64,000 nt of DNA from contig JAPQWV010000012.1 of the NCBI GenBank assembly GCA_027422505.1, forward strand, positions 22,604,001 through 22,668,000, in the 5' to 3' direction. Both the position numbers and the translations under genes were made by a program. A model generated the notes under the pieces. It did no database searches. It saw only the letters and a program-made list of their open reading frames with translations, and was not told the origin of the DNA. Shown here piece by piece: positions 42,700-53,455 of this stretch; position 1 is the first letter of the stretch, and every line of letters begins with the position of its first letter. This DNA comes from Craterostigma plantagineum (lineage: Eukaryota; Streptophyta; Magnoliopsida; Lamiales; Linderniaceae).

Positions 42700-43660
42700 T
42701 TTTCATTTCGTTGGTTTTGTAAGGAAAGAAAAGGATGTTTTGCATTTGGATTCATGGAGTTGATGGAGTGGCGTGCGATGAACCCTATGATTGAAATTAT
42801 TATTATTGTTGTTATCGTCATCGTTATTATTATTATGATGAAAAAAAATCATAGGCGCTTTGTTGAGAGATAGATTTGCATGGAAGGGACAGAGCATCGA
42901 TGGTCACAAAGGAGAGTTTTTTTTTCCAATTCTATCTTCAATATGAAAGGCAATATTTTATTTTTGCGAGGCATTTTACAAGTCTTGATGATTCTAGCAA
43001 TCTTATTGCAAATTATTATGTATTTATTTTGTCAGTTTCCGACGAAGAACTATATTTTGTTAATGTTTCCTTTCTTTGAAATCATGTTGGTATTTTAATG
43101 AAAGCGATGCATGACAAAGATGATCAAAACTTTCAATTTCAACACAAGATTGGGCACCGATGTGTGTGCCTAAATAAATATATTATATTAATTTATATTT
43201 TTAGCTAATTTTAATAGGTGAAATTTTAATATTAAGTTTAATTCTATATTATTTTTAGAATAAAACAATAATGTTAGAGGATATAATTAGTTTAAGGGTA
43301 GAGTAGTAATTTAAAGACTAGCATGCCAATCAATTTGGTTAGTATGTATAAGACTTTCTTCCGAAAAACATATTGAAATAGTTTTGCATGTGAAAGTGGA
43401 ACATATGATTATGCTGGACATATCAAATTGAGCGACAAGAAGAACCGAGTCGAGATAGTAACTAAAAGCCCATATAATAATAAGCCATAGTTTTAAATTT
43501 TAATTGAAGACTTTTGAAAAAAAAATTAAAATGCGCATTCAAAATCTGGGATTGGCCCATTTTGCATAATATATTAGAACTAGCGAGGCGCCATGCACAG
43601 AAAGATTGTTTCTATTTGTAGAATAAAGCGACATTAATAACCCCAAAGAATTATTCAGGT
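42700..43660. other. intergenic, no supported gene
   Basis: Two overlapping short plus-strand frames near 42876-43098 are hydrophobic but have no recognisable family. A run of ATT/GTT trinucleotides lies at 42795-42837. Confidence 0.4.
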
Positions 43661-43667
43661 CACTTTA

Positions 43668-44230
43668 GACTATGTTTATCCATGACCTTCACAACCGGTC
43701 ATGATAATAAAATATTAATTTCTCTCTCCTCCACATTCACAACCTATACCTAAACATTTTTCATACTTTATCAACAACCCATCACAACCTATAATATTTA
43801 TTATTTATAATTATTTTTAGTAGTATTTAAATGTTTGAAAATAGATTACATTATATGATATAAAATTTAGATACTTTGGTTAGTGGAGATAGAAAAATAA
43901 TATGAATTATGATATATTATAGAATGTAATAGAGAAATAGATAATTTGAAATTGTGACTCAAAATGTAGCAATATTAGTCTCTAATTTGTAGAGAAAAAA
44001 ATCATACATTTTGGTAAAAAATTAAAATAAATTTTAATTGATAATTAAATGTATCATAAAAATCAATAAAAACCACAAAAACAATTTTGAAAACTGTGCA
44101 CAACCGATTGGTGAACCCGGTTGGTCCACCAACCGGTTTGTGGGAGGTTGTGGGGAATATTTACTTGTTTGGTTTATTTTATTTAATTATATTGCACAAC
44201 CGGTTGTCCGGGCCATTGATAAACATAGTC
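43668..44230. mobile_element. MITE, PIF/Harbinger type, TSD TTA
   Basis: The ends are GACTATGTTTATCCATGACC and, as reverse complement, GACTATGTTTATCAATGGCC. TTA flanks both ends (43665-43667 and 44231-44233). The 563-bp body is non-coding and has paired ACAACCGGTT motifs near each end. Confidence 0.85.
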
Positions 44231-44505
44231 TTAGTAAAAAAGAAAATGTAGCCTAAAATTAAATCGTAGAAACTTAAGTAGATGCCCCGTAAATTAAATA
44301 AAAGCAATGCTCGTGCGCATCGCTACTATTAGTCGTGTTAATTCCATGTGGGAATGGGATGATTATATTTTGTTACTATATCATGTGTCAACTTTCGAAT
44401 AGACCTCTTCATGTGACCTAAAATAATTTGACTTTGATTCACGTATTAAATAGGCTATTCATTTCGTGACGGTTGCATTAATTATTGAAGACTTTTTATT
44501 CAGAT

Positions 44506-46164
44506 TAGGGGTGATTTGGTATGTTATATCACACCAAAACTGTGATATCGTATACCGTACCGAAATTTCGGTATCGAAAAAAATATACCAATATCATACC
44601 AAAATTTCGGTATACCTTAAATTCAATAAAGGTATCATACCGAAATTTCGGTATGGTATAGGTATCATACCTTCATACCTTTCACACGGATTTTTAGTCA
44701 ATTCAAACTCCTTAGACCCCAATAAGATGGATTATTAATACCAAAATTTTCAAAATAAAAAGATTTTTAATTCATAAAATAACCTTAAATAATTTACATA
44801 TTCATAAGATGTATTTCCTTTTGTTTTTTTAATGTAATAAAATATGGTGTGTTAGAAATCCTGAATTTGAAGAATTCAGATTAAACAGTTTGGTGATTGG
44901 TCTAAAACTCAACTAAGTAAACCGGTTAGACAAAGTGAGACCGGATACCAGTAAGCAGTTCAATGTTCAATCAAAAACCGAATGAAAACTACAACCGGAA
45001 AATCAGTGAAGACTGGAGAGCAAATAGCGGACGTGCCGCGTGGTCATAGATTCAAAATTATTCAAGGCGCGGCAAGTTGAAGACCTCTAACATACATTTA
45101 ATAAAAGGTTGGAATAGAGCCGAAGTTGAAGTCAAGACAAGCTCAAAGAGGAATAAAGCAAATGGCACAACCGGAACTGCAACAAAGACCGGAGTGCCCA
45201 TTTCGGGTAAAGAATATTTAATGCATTGACCAGTACAAGGAGCCATCTCACAATGGCTCCATACATCAAGTCCAACTATAAAAAGGAGAGAGGCATGATG
45301 AAGACAAACCACTTCACCAACTCTTAAGCAAAAGACGAGTGCAAAAAGTATTAAGCTTTCAACCGATTAATTCATTTAGGTGTTGTCCTCACCGTACGTA
45401 GACCAGGCTCGGTTAGTAAGTGAGTTGTTTCCAAGGGACTTTAACAAGCTCTTGAAGTAGGTGGATTGTTATACACAACTGCTTAAGTGATTCATTAGAT
45501 TAAGTTGTGGTCAACTGGGTAGGTTGTATTGTGCATTGTATAACTGAAGATCTAGTGAACCTTCCTCTTGAGGAAGAAGGGGAGACGCAGGAGAGTTAAC
45601 TCCGAACTTCCATAAACAAACTAGTGTTCCTTCACATTCACAAACACACTAATCATATTTTCATTCGGTCTTGGCTCAAAACCGATCGGTTCATTTCCGC
45701 ACAAATCACATTCAGTAAAATATCAAGCACCGGTATCTACCCTAACCGGTTGAGTACCGAAAAAGAGACAAGCGTTTATTCACCCCCTCTAAACGCATTA
45801 ACCGATCCTAACATGGTGGACCTCAATTATCTTAGAAAGTTGGGTATAGTTAATCACTTATGAGCTAAATAAATTTATGAAGATCCTTATAATATTTTTC
45901 TCCATTTTATATTTTTTTAAATATTATAATATATGTATGTGTCTATACATATATATATATATAGAGAGAGAGAGAATCTTAGTATTTCGGTATAATCGGT
46001 ATACCTAATTTTTAAAATTTTTGTACCATTACCGTTCCGAAAATTTTCCGTACGGTATCATACCTAACCAGAAACTTCGGTATACCAAAATTTTCGATAT
46101 TTTCGTTACGTTTCGATACGATAAGGACGATATATCAGTATTTCGATATATTTCCCCAGCCCTA
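44506..46164. mobile_element. hAT-type non-autonomous element carrying a nested solo LTR
   Basis: ATTCAGAT flanks the element exactly (44498-44505 and 46165-46172). The ends are TAGGGGTGATTTGGTAT and, as reverse complement, TAGGGCTGGGGAAATAT. Both subterminal regions are dense in ATTTCGGTATACC and its complement. Without the solo LTR at 44850-45813 the element is about 690 bp and non-coding. Confidence 0.85.
44850..45813. mobile_element. solo LTR (copia-like), TSD TGGTG
   Basis: Starts TGTTAGAAATCC and ends GATCCTAACA. TGGTG flanks it at 44845-44849 and 45814-45818. The interior holds GAGACGCAGGAGAGTTAAC and TTCACCCCCTCTAAACGC, arranged like the U5 end of Sirevirus/Maximus-type LTRs. No internal region remains. 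Confidence 0.85.
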
Positions 46165-46172
46165 ATTCAGAT

Positions 46173-47190
46173 TGTGTTGGGTATTCAACGCAAATATTGA
46201 ATTCAGATATTCTTCTTACAGTTATTTATTACATTAGGCCCTGTTAATACACCCAATTAATACAAATGTATGCTTTATATGAGGAATTATTTGGTGGGAA
46301 GTGCCGTGTTACTGTGTTATGACTTAGGAGTGATTTTGTCATTTAACTTCCTATATCATAATAAATTCATATCATAATTATTTTACGATAAAATGTTAAT
46401 TATGCAATGACATATAATTTTATACTTATTTCGTAGAAGATATTTATACACCTAGTTTTGTAATTATAAAATAACGTCCTAAAATCGAAAAAACAGTGCG
46501 CACCCTTCATTTGACTGACTTCAAGTATTAGACGATTCTTGGAATATAAGTATATACCGTCACTTGTATTAGTTAATATATATTCCACGAAAGGTAATAA
46601 TAGCAAATATCATACTTATTTAAAAAAACCATATTAGTTTCTACTAATATTATAGAAAATCATGGTTTAATGTATTCTGATTTTTATTTATTGAGGTACT
46701 TAATAATACTGCAACAAGCATGCGTGCAATGCAACTTGCAATTATTCAAATCAATCGATCATTAATAAAATGTTTCTATACAAATTGTACATGTTAGCCT
46801 TTTGTGAATTATTACTATTAGTTTTTTTTTGGTAAAATATATTACTATTAGTTTGGCAATGCCTTTCTCTTTGCAATTTGCATAAAGGATATAGGTATTT
46901 CCGTTTTTTTTTCTTTGGCGAAACTAGACTTAGGTTCTCAAATTCGATTATATTTATATATTTCTCATAATGTAATGTAACAATGCGTTTATCATTAAAA
47001 ATTATATAAATGCTACACACATTCTAAATTTAAAACTATCCACAGAGATAGTTTTGAGAAGAAAAAGAAAAAGTTTTTTTATTCCATTCCTTTCGTTTCC
47101 GCATACCCATTCATTTCTCTCTCTCTCAGCATACCAGTTTTGATACTTCGTTTTGTTTCTGGAAAATTGACAACAGTTGCTTAGATTGAG
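46173..47190. other. intergenic and 5' leader of the DUF789 gene
   Basis: No other gene is visible. A (CT)n-like pyrimidine tract at 47116-47130 probably belongs to the 5' leader of the following gene. Confidence 0.5.
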
Positions 47191-49404
47191 ATGCTGGGCG
47201 CTGCCTCAGGTTTGCAGTTTGGCAGAAATAGGAACGTCGATGATCGGCTTTTATGTGCGGCGAGGGCTCGGTTGAATATGAAGGCGGACGGTCAGAGTGA
47301 CGCCAGCTCGAACCGGTCAGGTGGAGACAACAACTACACGCCGGCGGCGGAGCAGACGAATTTGTGCAACCTCGAACTGTTTTTGGAGTCGGTGACGCCT
47401 TCTGTTCCGGCGCAGTACTTGCCTAAGGTTTGTGAACTTTTAGCTGAACTGATCAGTTGTTTAGTGTCTTGGATGGGCGGATGCTATTAACCGGCGTTGG
47501 ATTGTAGGTCTAGTTGGTTTGTTGGAGTCGTTTTTGGCGTCTAATATGGGGGCTTATGGTCAAAATTGATTTTGGTAGTTGTAGTTGAATAGAAGTTTGA
47601 ATGATGGGTTAAGCTCTGCTGGGGAAGCTTGCTCTATTACTCTCAGATATTGTCTTCAAGCTTTTTCGGTTGAATTTTCTGGTTAGCTTTGTTTGGAGGT
47701 TATGAGGCATTTTAGTCATCACTGAGGAAGATGAAATTTTGCTTGAATAGCATTGGGCTTGATTTTCTAATGGATTCTGAGTTCTTGAAAATGCTGGTAG
47801 CAATGCAGCTTCTTGATTTAGGAAGATGCCTCAAGATGGTGAATGTGCTAGGTTTTTCGTGTGTTTTTATCACTCTTGGACTAAATTTACGGGCTATTTT
47901 TAAATTGTTTGCAGATGGAAGTGAGGACTTGGAGCTTAAGCGAAGCTGAGCATCAGCCATATTATGTTCTCGGTTATTTGTGGGAGTCTTTCAAGGAATG
48001 GAGTGTATATGGTCTTGGAGTGCCTTTGATATTGAACGACAGTGATGCCGTGGTTCAATATTACGTGCCCTACTTGTCTGGGATCCAATTATATGCTGAT
48101 TTATCAAAGAACACACTAAAATCAAGGTACTAACTACGAATCTTGTTCGAGGTTTTGCTAGTGCTCTGATGGATCATTAGCTAAGTGATTCTCATAATCT
48201 GTTTGGTTTGCCCTTAATACCCCAATTAGAATCTGCTGTCTGATTCAGTTCGCGTCGTGAATAGTAGAATTTCAATCCTTTTTCATAGGGGGTTTCGTGA
48301 AATCTGTGTACTCATTTCTTATTGAAGGTTGACTTGTATTTCTTGCTGCAATCTATGTAGGGATAGGAGACTTGGCGAGGAAAGTGATGGCGATTCTTTT
48401 AGGGATTCATGTAGCTACGGGAGCAGTGATAATGACCAAGATGCGAATGACTTGAATTGTGACCTAAATAATAATATCCCTACATTTAATAGATCTCTTG
48501 GAGTAGTAGATGAGTTGACTTTGAGAGAAGAAGGCTTTTCCAGCGACGAAGGCGAATCTCTAAGTCCACGCAGTTGCTTGCTGTTTGAGTATCTCGCGAG
48601 AGACCAACCTTACTATCGTGAACCTTTAACCGAAAAGGTTTTCTCATTATTTGAACCTTAATTTTGTTCCATGTCCTCATTCTGCATACTTAATTTCGTT
48701 TGTTTTTATCGTTCTTGCGCAGATATCTGATATTGCCCGTCATTTCCCGGGAATTAAGACCCTTAGAAGCTGTGATCTGCTGCCTTCTAGTTGGATCGCT
48801 GTGGCATGGTAATATATCATTTTCTAACACGGATCATTTAGTCCCAAGTTTCCTAATTCAATGTTTGTTTTCTCCACATTGACTTCATAGGTATCCCATC
48901 TATAGAATACCAACTGGGCCAACTCTCAAGGACCTCGACGCTTGCTTTTTAACCTTCCATTCTCTTCACACTCCCATCACAGGTACCTAAGCACACTCCA
49001 TAATTCAGACGTAAAAAATGGATCTTTTCCCCCAAATTCCCCATGAGATTCGTCAATTAAGTCCAAGTCCCATCTCACTATTGTAACTGCACTTATATCC
49101 CATGCCGTTTATACAAGTAATGAATTCTTCCATTTTCTTTTTTTGGTATTCTGCTCCATTTTTTCTTTCAGGAAGAGAAGTGGTCAATCCACCTATAGTA
49201 ACTTATCCAATCGAAAGAGATGGAATTCCTCGGATATCTCTAACCGTATTTGGGCTCGCTTCGTATAAGTACAAAGCATCTCTATGGACACGTAACGAAC
49301 AACACCAGCAAGAATTGGCGAACTCTCTTTTGCAAGCTGCTGATAATTGGCTTAATCTGCTGAGAGTCAATCACCCTGATTTTGCCTTCTTCAACAGACG
49401 ATAG
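47191..49404 (+). CDS. DUF789 family protein (six exons)
   Basis: Exons by splice signals and phase: 47191-47427, 47915-48126, 48361-48637, 48723-48808, 48891-48982 and 49172-49404 (stop TAG). All introns are GT-AG. Exon lengths sum to 1137, giving 378 residues. The family blocks are in order: CNLELFLESVTPSVPAQYLP, then YYVLGYLWESFKEWSVYG, VQYYVPYLSGIQLY, LLFEYLARDQPYYREPL, FPGIKTLRSCDLLPSSWIA, YPIYRIPTGPTLKDLDACFL and RISLTVFGLASYKYK. Together they are diagnostic of plant DUF789, a widespread family of unknown function. No signal peptide, membrane segment or catalytic motif is visible. Between exons 3 and 4 an acidic Ser-rich linker varies among family members. Confidence 0.9.
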
Positions 49405-49566
49405 CTCGATTTTTGTTATCTAACGTCAACTTTTTGCAAGTGTTTGAGCGAAATAGGAATAGAGACAGAAGACGAAGAGTTGCTCGCTTTTTTTTTAGTT
49501 CGATGTATGAGCTGTGTATTATAACGAACATTCGAGCCAAAGTTGAAGGCTTCTTACATGACTTAT

Positions 49567-49598
49567 TTTATTTTATTTTATTTTATTTTATTTTTTGA
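49567..49598. repeat. (TTTTA)n microsatellite
   Basis: About six copies of TTTTA/TTTAT lie in the 3' flank of the DUF789 gene. Confidence 0.85.
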
Positions 49599-49868
49599 GG
49601 TAGATGATCATCATAATTCATAATCATCAGTTGTAATAACATAGCTTTTGAATATGGATAAAGAAAAGTACATCAGCTTACATACAGTACCAACAGTTAG
49701 AACAATTTTTTGAATGATCATTCTACCTAAAAATTTAAGCTTTGTAACGGGCAGTATTATATTTTAATTTTCATCGAGTCGTATCGTACTTTTAATTCAA
49801 CACATCCCTTGCCGATTTCTTCTTTTTATTTCAAAACATAGGCTCGAACAATATTATATCTTAATTAC

Positions 49869-50337
49869 TTTATATTTATTTTCGACATGCCTCATTCGGT
49901 CTAGGCTGATATCTTCTTACTTAGTCTTAGACAGGAAATTTTCTAATCATTGGTCATACCTCAGAGCCTGAGATCTCATACAATATTGAAGATATCTTAA
50001 CTACATATGTTTTATTTCAACATAACATTTCACAATATTACGACACAATACTGATCACAAACACCAGCAATAAAATACGCGAAATTCACAACTTAACGCG
50101 AACAGTATTTTTATATATTTTATTTCGTGGGCCTCATTGTGTCCAGGCTGATTTCTTCTTAGTCTTAGACGCGAAATTTTCTTATCATCGATCATACCTC
50201 AGCCTGAGATATCATATAATAGATATCTTAACTATATATGTTTTATTTCAACATAACATTTCACAATCTTACAACACAATACTGATCACAAACACCAGCA
50301 ACAAATACGAGAAAATTCATAGCCTTAACGCGACCAG
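49869..50337. repeat. tandem duplication of about 235 bp
   Basis: Copy 1 (49869-50105) and copy 2 (50106-50337) abut directly. They share long blocks such as TTTATTTCAACATAACATTT and TGATCACAAACACCAGCAA, with scattered substitutions and small deletions. The pair lies between the convergent DUF789 and lipid transfer protein genes, within or just past the 3' end of the latter. Confidence 0.85.
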
Positions 50338-50376
50338 CATAGGAGAGGACACGACGAACACTTACGAACACAATCG

Positions 50377-50679
50377 TCAGCAATTGGGGAACGGCGTGCC
50401 GCAAGAACTCGCCACGCTTTTAGCGCCTGGCGAATTTATGAACTTCTGAAGGTTCGGGTTTTTCATGTACTGGCAAAGACACGGCCTTTGCTCCTTAATC
50501 TTAGCGCAGCACAATGCGCTCGGCTTGGTCGAAGACGTAATGGCCGAAGCGCATGGGCTCAGCTGCAAAGGGTTGCAACTCACCGTGGCGGCTTTCGTCG
50601 TCACCTTAATTTCTCCGAAGAAGAAGAAAGATATCACTACAAGTGTTGCTAAGGTTGTTGCTACATATTTTTGGCCCAT
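50377..50679 (-). CDS. type-2 non-specific lipid transfer protein
   Basis: A 100-residue single-exon protein with a signal peptide (about residues 1-31). The mature part has the eight-cysteine pattern of type-2 nsLTPs, C-x7-C-x-CC-x8-CxC-x-C-x-C: SCNPLQLSPC, LCCAKIKEQRPCLC and SSCGTPFPNC. The CxC centre is Leu (CLC), as usual in type 2. Such proteins carry fatty acids or related lipids in a central tunnel and act in the cell wall space, for example in cuticle or suberin deposition or defence. A TATAAATTA box is visible on the minus strand near 50729-50737, about 50 bp upstream of the ATG. Confidence 0.92.
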   Translation of the reverse strand: MGQKYVATTLATLVVISFFFFGEIKVTTKAATVSCNPLQLSPCASAITSSTKPSALCCAKIKEQRPCLCQYMKNPNLQKFINSPGAKSVASSCGTPFPNC

Positions 50680-50759
50680 TTTTAATTTTTCTTTTCTAGT
50701 GTGTGGTGAAATGGCTTAGTTTGCGGTTTAATTTATAGTCAAAATATATTGGACTTTTA

Positions 50760-51443
50760 AAAAAGTGATTCCGAGCTATCAAAATGGGAATGATGAGGAG
50801 CATCGTGGAGGATTTTATTTGAAGACTTTTTTTTGAGTAGTGGGTTGTTGTTGTTGTTAGTCACGCTCGTAAATATTCGTTACCTATTATGAAGTGGGAT
50901 TAATGATTGTGCAAAAACAATATATAGTAGTTTCTTTCAAGCTTTCAACCACGATAATGGTAGAAAACATATTTATATTAGTCATTAAGAGAGGAGGACG
51001 GAGTATTTTCACAATCTTTAAATTTAAAATTTCTATCGTACATATTTTATCATATTATCGTGCTATGGAATGAGCTCGCTTCGAGCGGGGGACTATTTTC
51101 ATAGGATACAAATCTTGATATATTTATTTATTTATTTATCAAGAGGGGGAATCAAATTCGAAAGAATATAATAAGCAATGATAGTCATATTTGACTAAGG
51201 AGAGGGAGGAGATGTTTTGTTCTTTTCGGTGATTGGAATGTGATATAACACTCATGGCATGCGTTTTGGATTAATAATTCTTGAGCTATTCAAACTTTTT
51301 TTATTTTCTTATATAAAAATATATTTTTATAATATTATATGCGTTTTTCAAGGCTGTATTGTATATATCGATTTATCCTTTTATTTATACATGCATATCT
51401 TTCTCGACGCTTTGTGACAGATGGAAAAAACCTGCAATTTTTT
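50760..51443. other. intergenic, nothing recognised
   Basis: AT-rich sequence between the lipid transfer protein and U2 genes. No gene or element ends were found. Confidence 0.4.
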
Positions 51444-51454
51444 GTCCCACACCG
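51444..51454 (+). promoter_or_regulatory. upstream sequence element (USE) of the U2 gene
   Basis: GTCCCACACCG matches the plant snRNA USE consensus RTCCCACATCG at 10 of 11 positions. It ends 34 bp before the TATA box, the spacing that specifies RNA polymerase II in plant snRNA genes. Confidence 0.9.
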
Positions 51455-51488
51455 GTTAGTTCTATCTTGTTAAGGCTTGACAGCATAC

Positions 51489-51496
51489 TATAAATA
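51489..51496 (+). promoter_or_regulatory. TATA box of the U2 gene
   Basis: TATAAATA lies 34 bp upstream of the U2 5' end and 34 bp downstream of the USE. Confidence 0.9.
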
Positions 51497-51522
51497 AAGG
51501 GCCTCGTTCTTTCAATAAGCTC

Positions 51523-51719
51523 ATACCTTTCTCGGCCTTTTGGCTAAGATCAAGTGTAGTATCTGTTCTTATCAGTTTAATATCTGATACGTGGGCCATC
51601 GGCCCACATGATATTAAATTAATTTTTTTAGGGGGGAAGGCCCATTAAGGTAGCTTGCTATCTGGGCCTTCGAGCGTCGCCCACGCGTTGCACTAAAGCG
51701 CGGGCCTGGCGCACCCCAA
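51523..51719 (+). ncRNA. U2: U2 spliceosomal snRNA
   Basis: Starts ATACCTTTCTCGGCCTTTTG, the conserved plant U2 5' end. It contains GTAGTA at 51556-51561, which pairs with the intron branch site, followed by TCTGTTCTTATCAG, stem IIa, the stem-loop GTGGGCCATCGGCCCAC, an Sm-binding-like AATTTTTTTAGG near 51620-51631, and the 3' stem loops to GCGCACCCC. The length of about 196 nt equals known plant U2. The 3' end is set by the usual length; a processing box follows. It is a spliceosome core component acting in the nucleus. With intact promoter, core and 3' box it appears functional. Confidence 0.95.
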
Positions 51720-51728
51720 CCAAATAAC

Positions 51729-51735
51729 AGTCTAA
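51729..51735 (+). terminator. U2 3'-end formation box
   Basis: AGTCTAA, preceded by CAAATAAC, fits the plant snRNA 3' box consensus CA(N)3-10AGTNNAA and lies about ten bases past the U2 end. Confidence 0.75.
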
Positions 51736-51739
51736 ATTA

Positions 51740-52130
51740 TTTCCGTTTTTCCTTTGTTTTTTATACAGAAAAACATAATGAAGTCGAAGTTCATTTTAGT
51801 TTGGATTCCATAAGTTCTCTGAAAAAAGTAAGAAAGAACCAAAATAATAATAATAAATAATATAATAATAAGATAAATAGTAAAATAACCCATTCAGGCG
51901 AAACAAATTTAGTTTTATGGACGATTTTGCAATATCACTTTCTGCGTTTTTTGAAATAGCATAAAGGAGTACCAGCTCATATACACCATGTAACACTTTT
52001 TAGTTATCTCTAAAATTTATAGGAATTAGCTCATATACACCTTGTAACACTTTTTTTATGTTTAGGTATCTCTAAAATTTATAGGAATTGGGTACTTTAA
52101 ATAATAATTTTTATGAGCGTGAAACCTATT
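51740..52130. other. intergenic, short direct repeat only
   Basis: AGCTCATATACACC(A/T)TGTAACACTTTTT occurs twice, near 51974 and 52027, followed each time by ATCTCTAAAATTTATAGGAA. No gene is seen. Confidence 0.5.
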
Positions 52131-52137
52131 TTATAAA

Positions 52138-53206
52138 GGGAATTGCTATTCATCGCCCCCTTTTTCCTAGTTACCGCCCCCTAAAGGGCTTGAAAATGAC
52201 CTTTTTGCCCTTATGATATTTAAATTAATTTAAAAAGAAAAAACTAACTGAATATATAATTCTGGTACGAAATACTGAAAACTACATACACAAATAAATC
52301 CGAACGATCGATCGATACGAAAAAAAAAAATTTTTGATTTAACATTTTAGGACCGATCGATCGATATTTTCGGACTGATCGATCGATATTGTCGTAAAAA
52401 TCATTCGTACGTAGATGAATTAGCGAACACGGATCGAAATAGTTTGAAAAAGTCCCGACCGAAACACAATTTCGGTCGCCACAAGGCACAATCGAACAGA
52501 AATTTCGGTCGCCACAAGGCACGACCGAAACAGGATTTCGGCTATGACATGCGGCGACCGAAATTGTGTTTCGGTCGTGCCTTGTGGCGACCGAAATTTC
52601 GTTTTGGTCGTGCCAGGTCCGACCGAAATCTTGTTTTGGTCGTGGCTGGCACGACCAAAACAAGATTTCGGTCGGACCTGGCACGACCAAAACAAGATTT
52701 CGGTCGGACCTGGCACGACCAAAACGAAATTTCGGTCGCAAGGCACGACCGAAAAACAATTTCGGTCGCCGCATGTCATAGCCGAAATCCTGTTTCGGTC
52801 GTGCCTTGTGGCGACCGAAATTACTATTCGGTTGTGCCTTGTGGCGACCGAAATTGTATTTCGGTCGGGACTTTTTCAAACTATTTCGATCCGTGTTCGC
52901 TAATTCATCTACGTACGAATGATTTTTACGACAATATCGATCGATCGGTCCGAAAATATCGATCGATCGGTCCGAAAATATCGATCGATCGGTCCTAAAA
53001 TGTTAAATCAATTTTTTTTTTCTCGTATCGATCGATCGTTCGTTCGAATTTATTTGTGTATGTACTTTTCAATATTTCGTATCGAAATTATATTTAGTTA
53101 GTTTTTTATTTTTAAATTAATTTAAATATCATAAGGGCAAAAACGTCTTTTTATAGCCCTTAGGGGGCGGTGACTAGGAAAAAGGGGGCGGTGAATAGCA
53201 ATTCAG
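52138..53206. mobile_element. MULE-type foldback element with CGACCGAAA repeats, 9-bp TSD
   Basis: TTTTATAAA flanks the element exactly (52129-52137 and 53207-53215). The ends share GAATTGCTATTCA followed by CGCCCCCTTTTTCCTAGT. The match continues through AAATTAATTTAAATATCATA-type sequence into the centre, so nearly all 1069 bp folds back. The middle is a tandem field of CGACCGAAAT and its complement plus blocks of GATCGATCGATA. Open frames of 119-211 codons cross it on both strands only because the repeat lacks stops; they have no recognisable domain. Confidence 0.9.
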
Positions 53207-53215
53207 TTTTATAAA

Positions 53216-53455
53216 TTTTAAAGGTCATGCAATCTATAATCCTAAAGCTAAAATATAGTCAATGACCGGGCAATCGAATGTCGAATCAAACGCGTTCACC
53301 CAAACTTCTAACCAATTAATTGACTGAAAAAAAGGAATTGACCTTACGAAGAGTAAGAAAACATTATAACCCCTCACAATTCTCCATATTTTCAATTCCA
53401 CCCCTACTCAAGAGAACACGCCCAATCACCGCGGCTCGACCGACCACCACCGATC
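53216..53455 (+). other. upstream region of the ALIX gene
   Basis: No clear TATA box was identified. The stretch separates the MULE element from the ALIX start codon by only about 250 bp. Confidence 0.5.

Noticed and set aside
42876..43098. Two overlapping hydrophobic plus-strand frames
   Set aside because: Both depend on a T run and AT-rich sequence and resemble no family; no promoter or splice context.
52244..52998. Proteins of up to 211 residues with RPK..FGR repeats
   Set aside because: The frames are produced by a palindromic CGACCGAAAT array in a MULE element, appear on both strands alike, and lack any domain.
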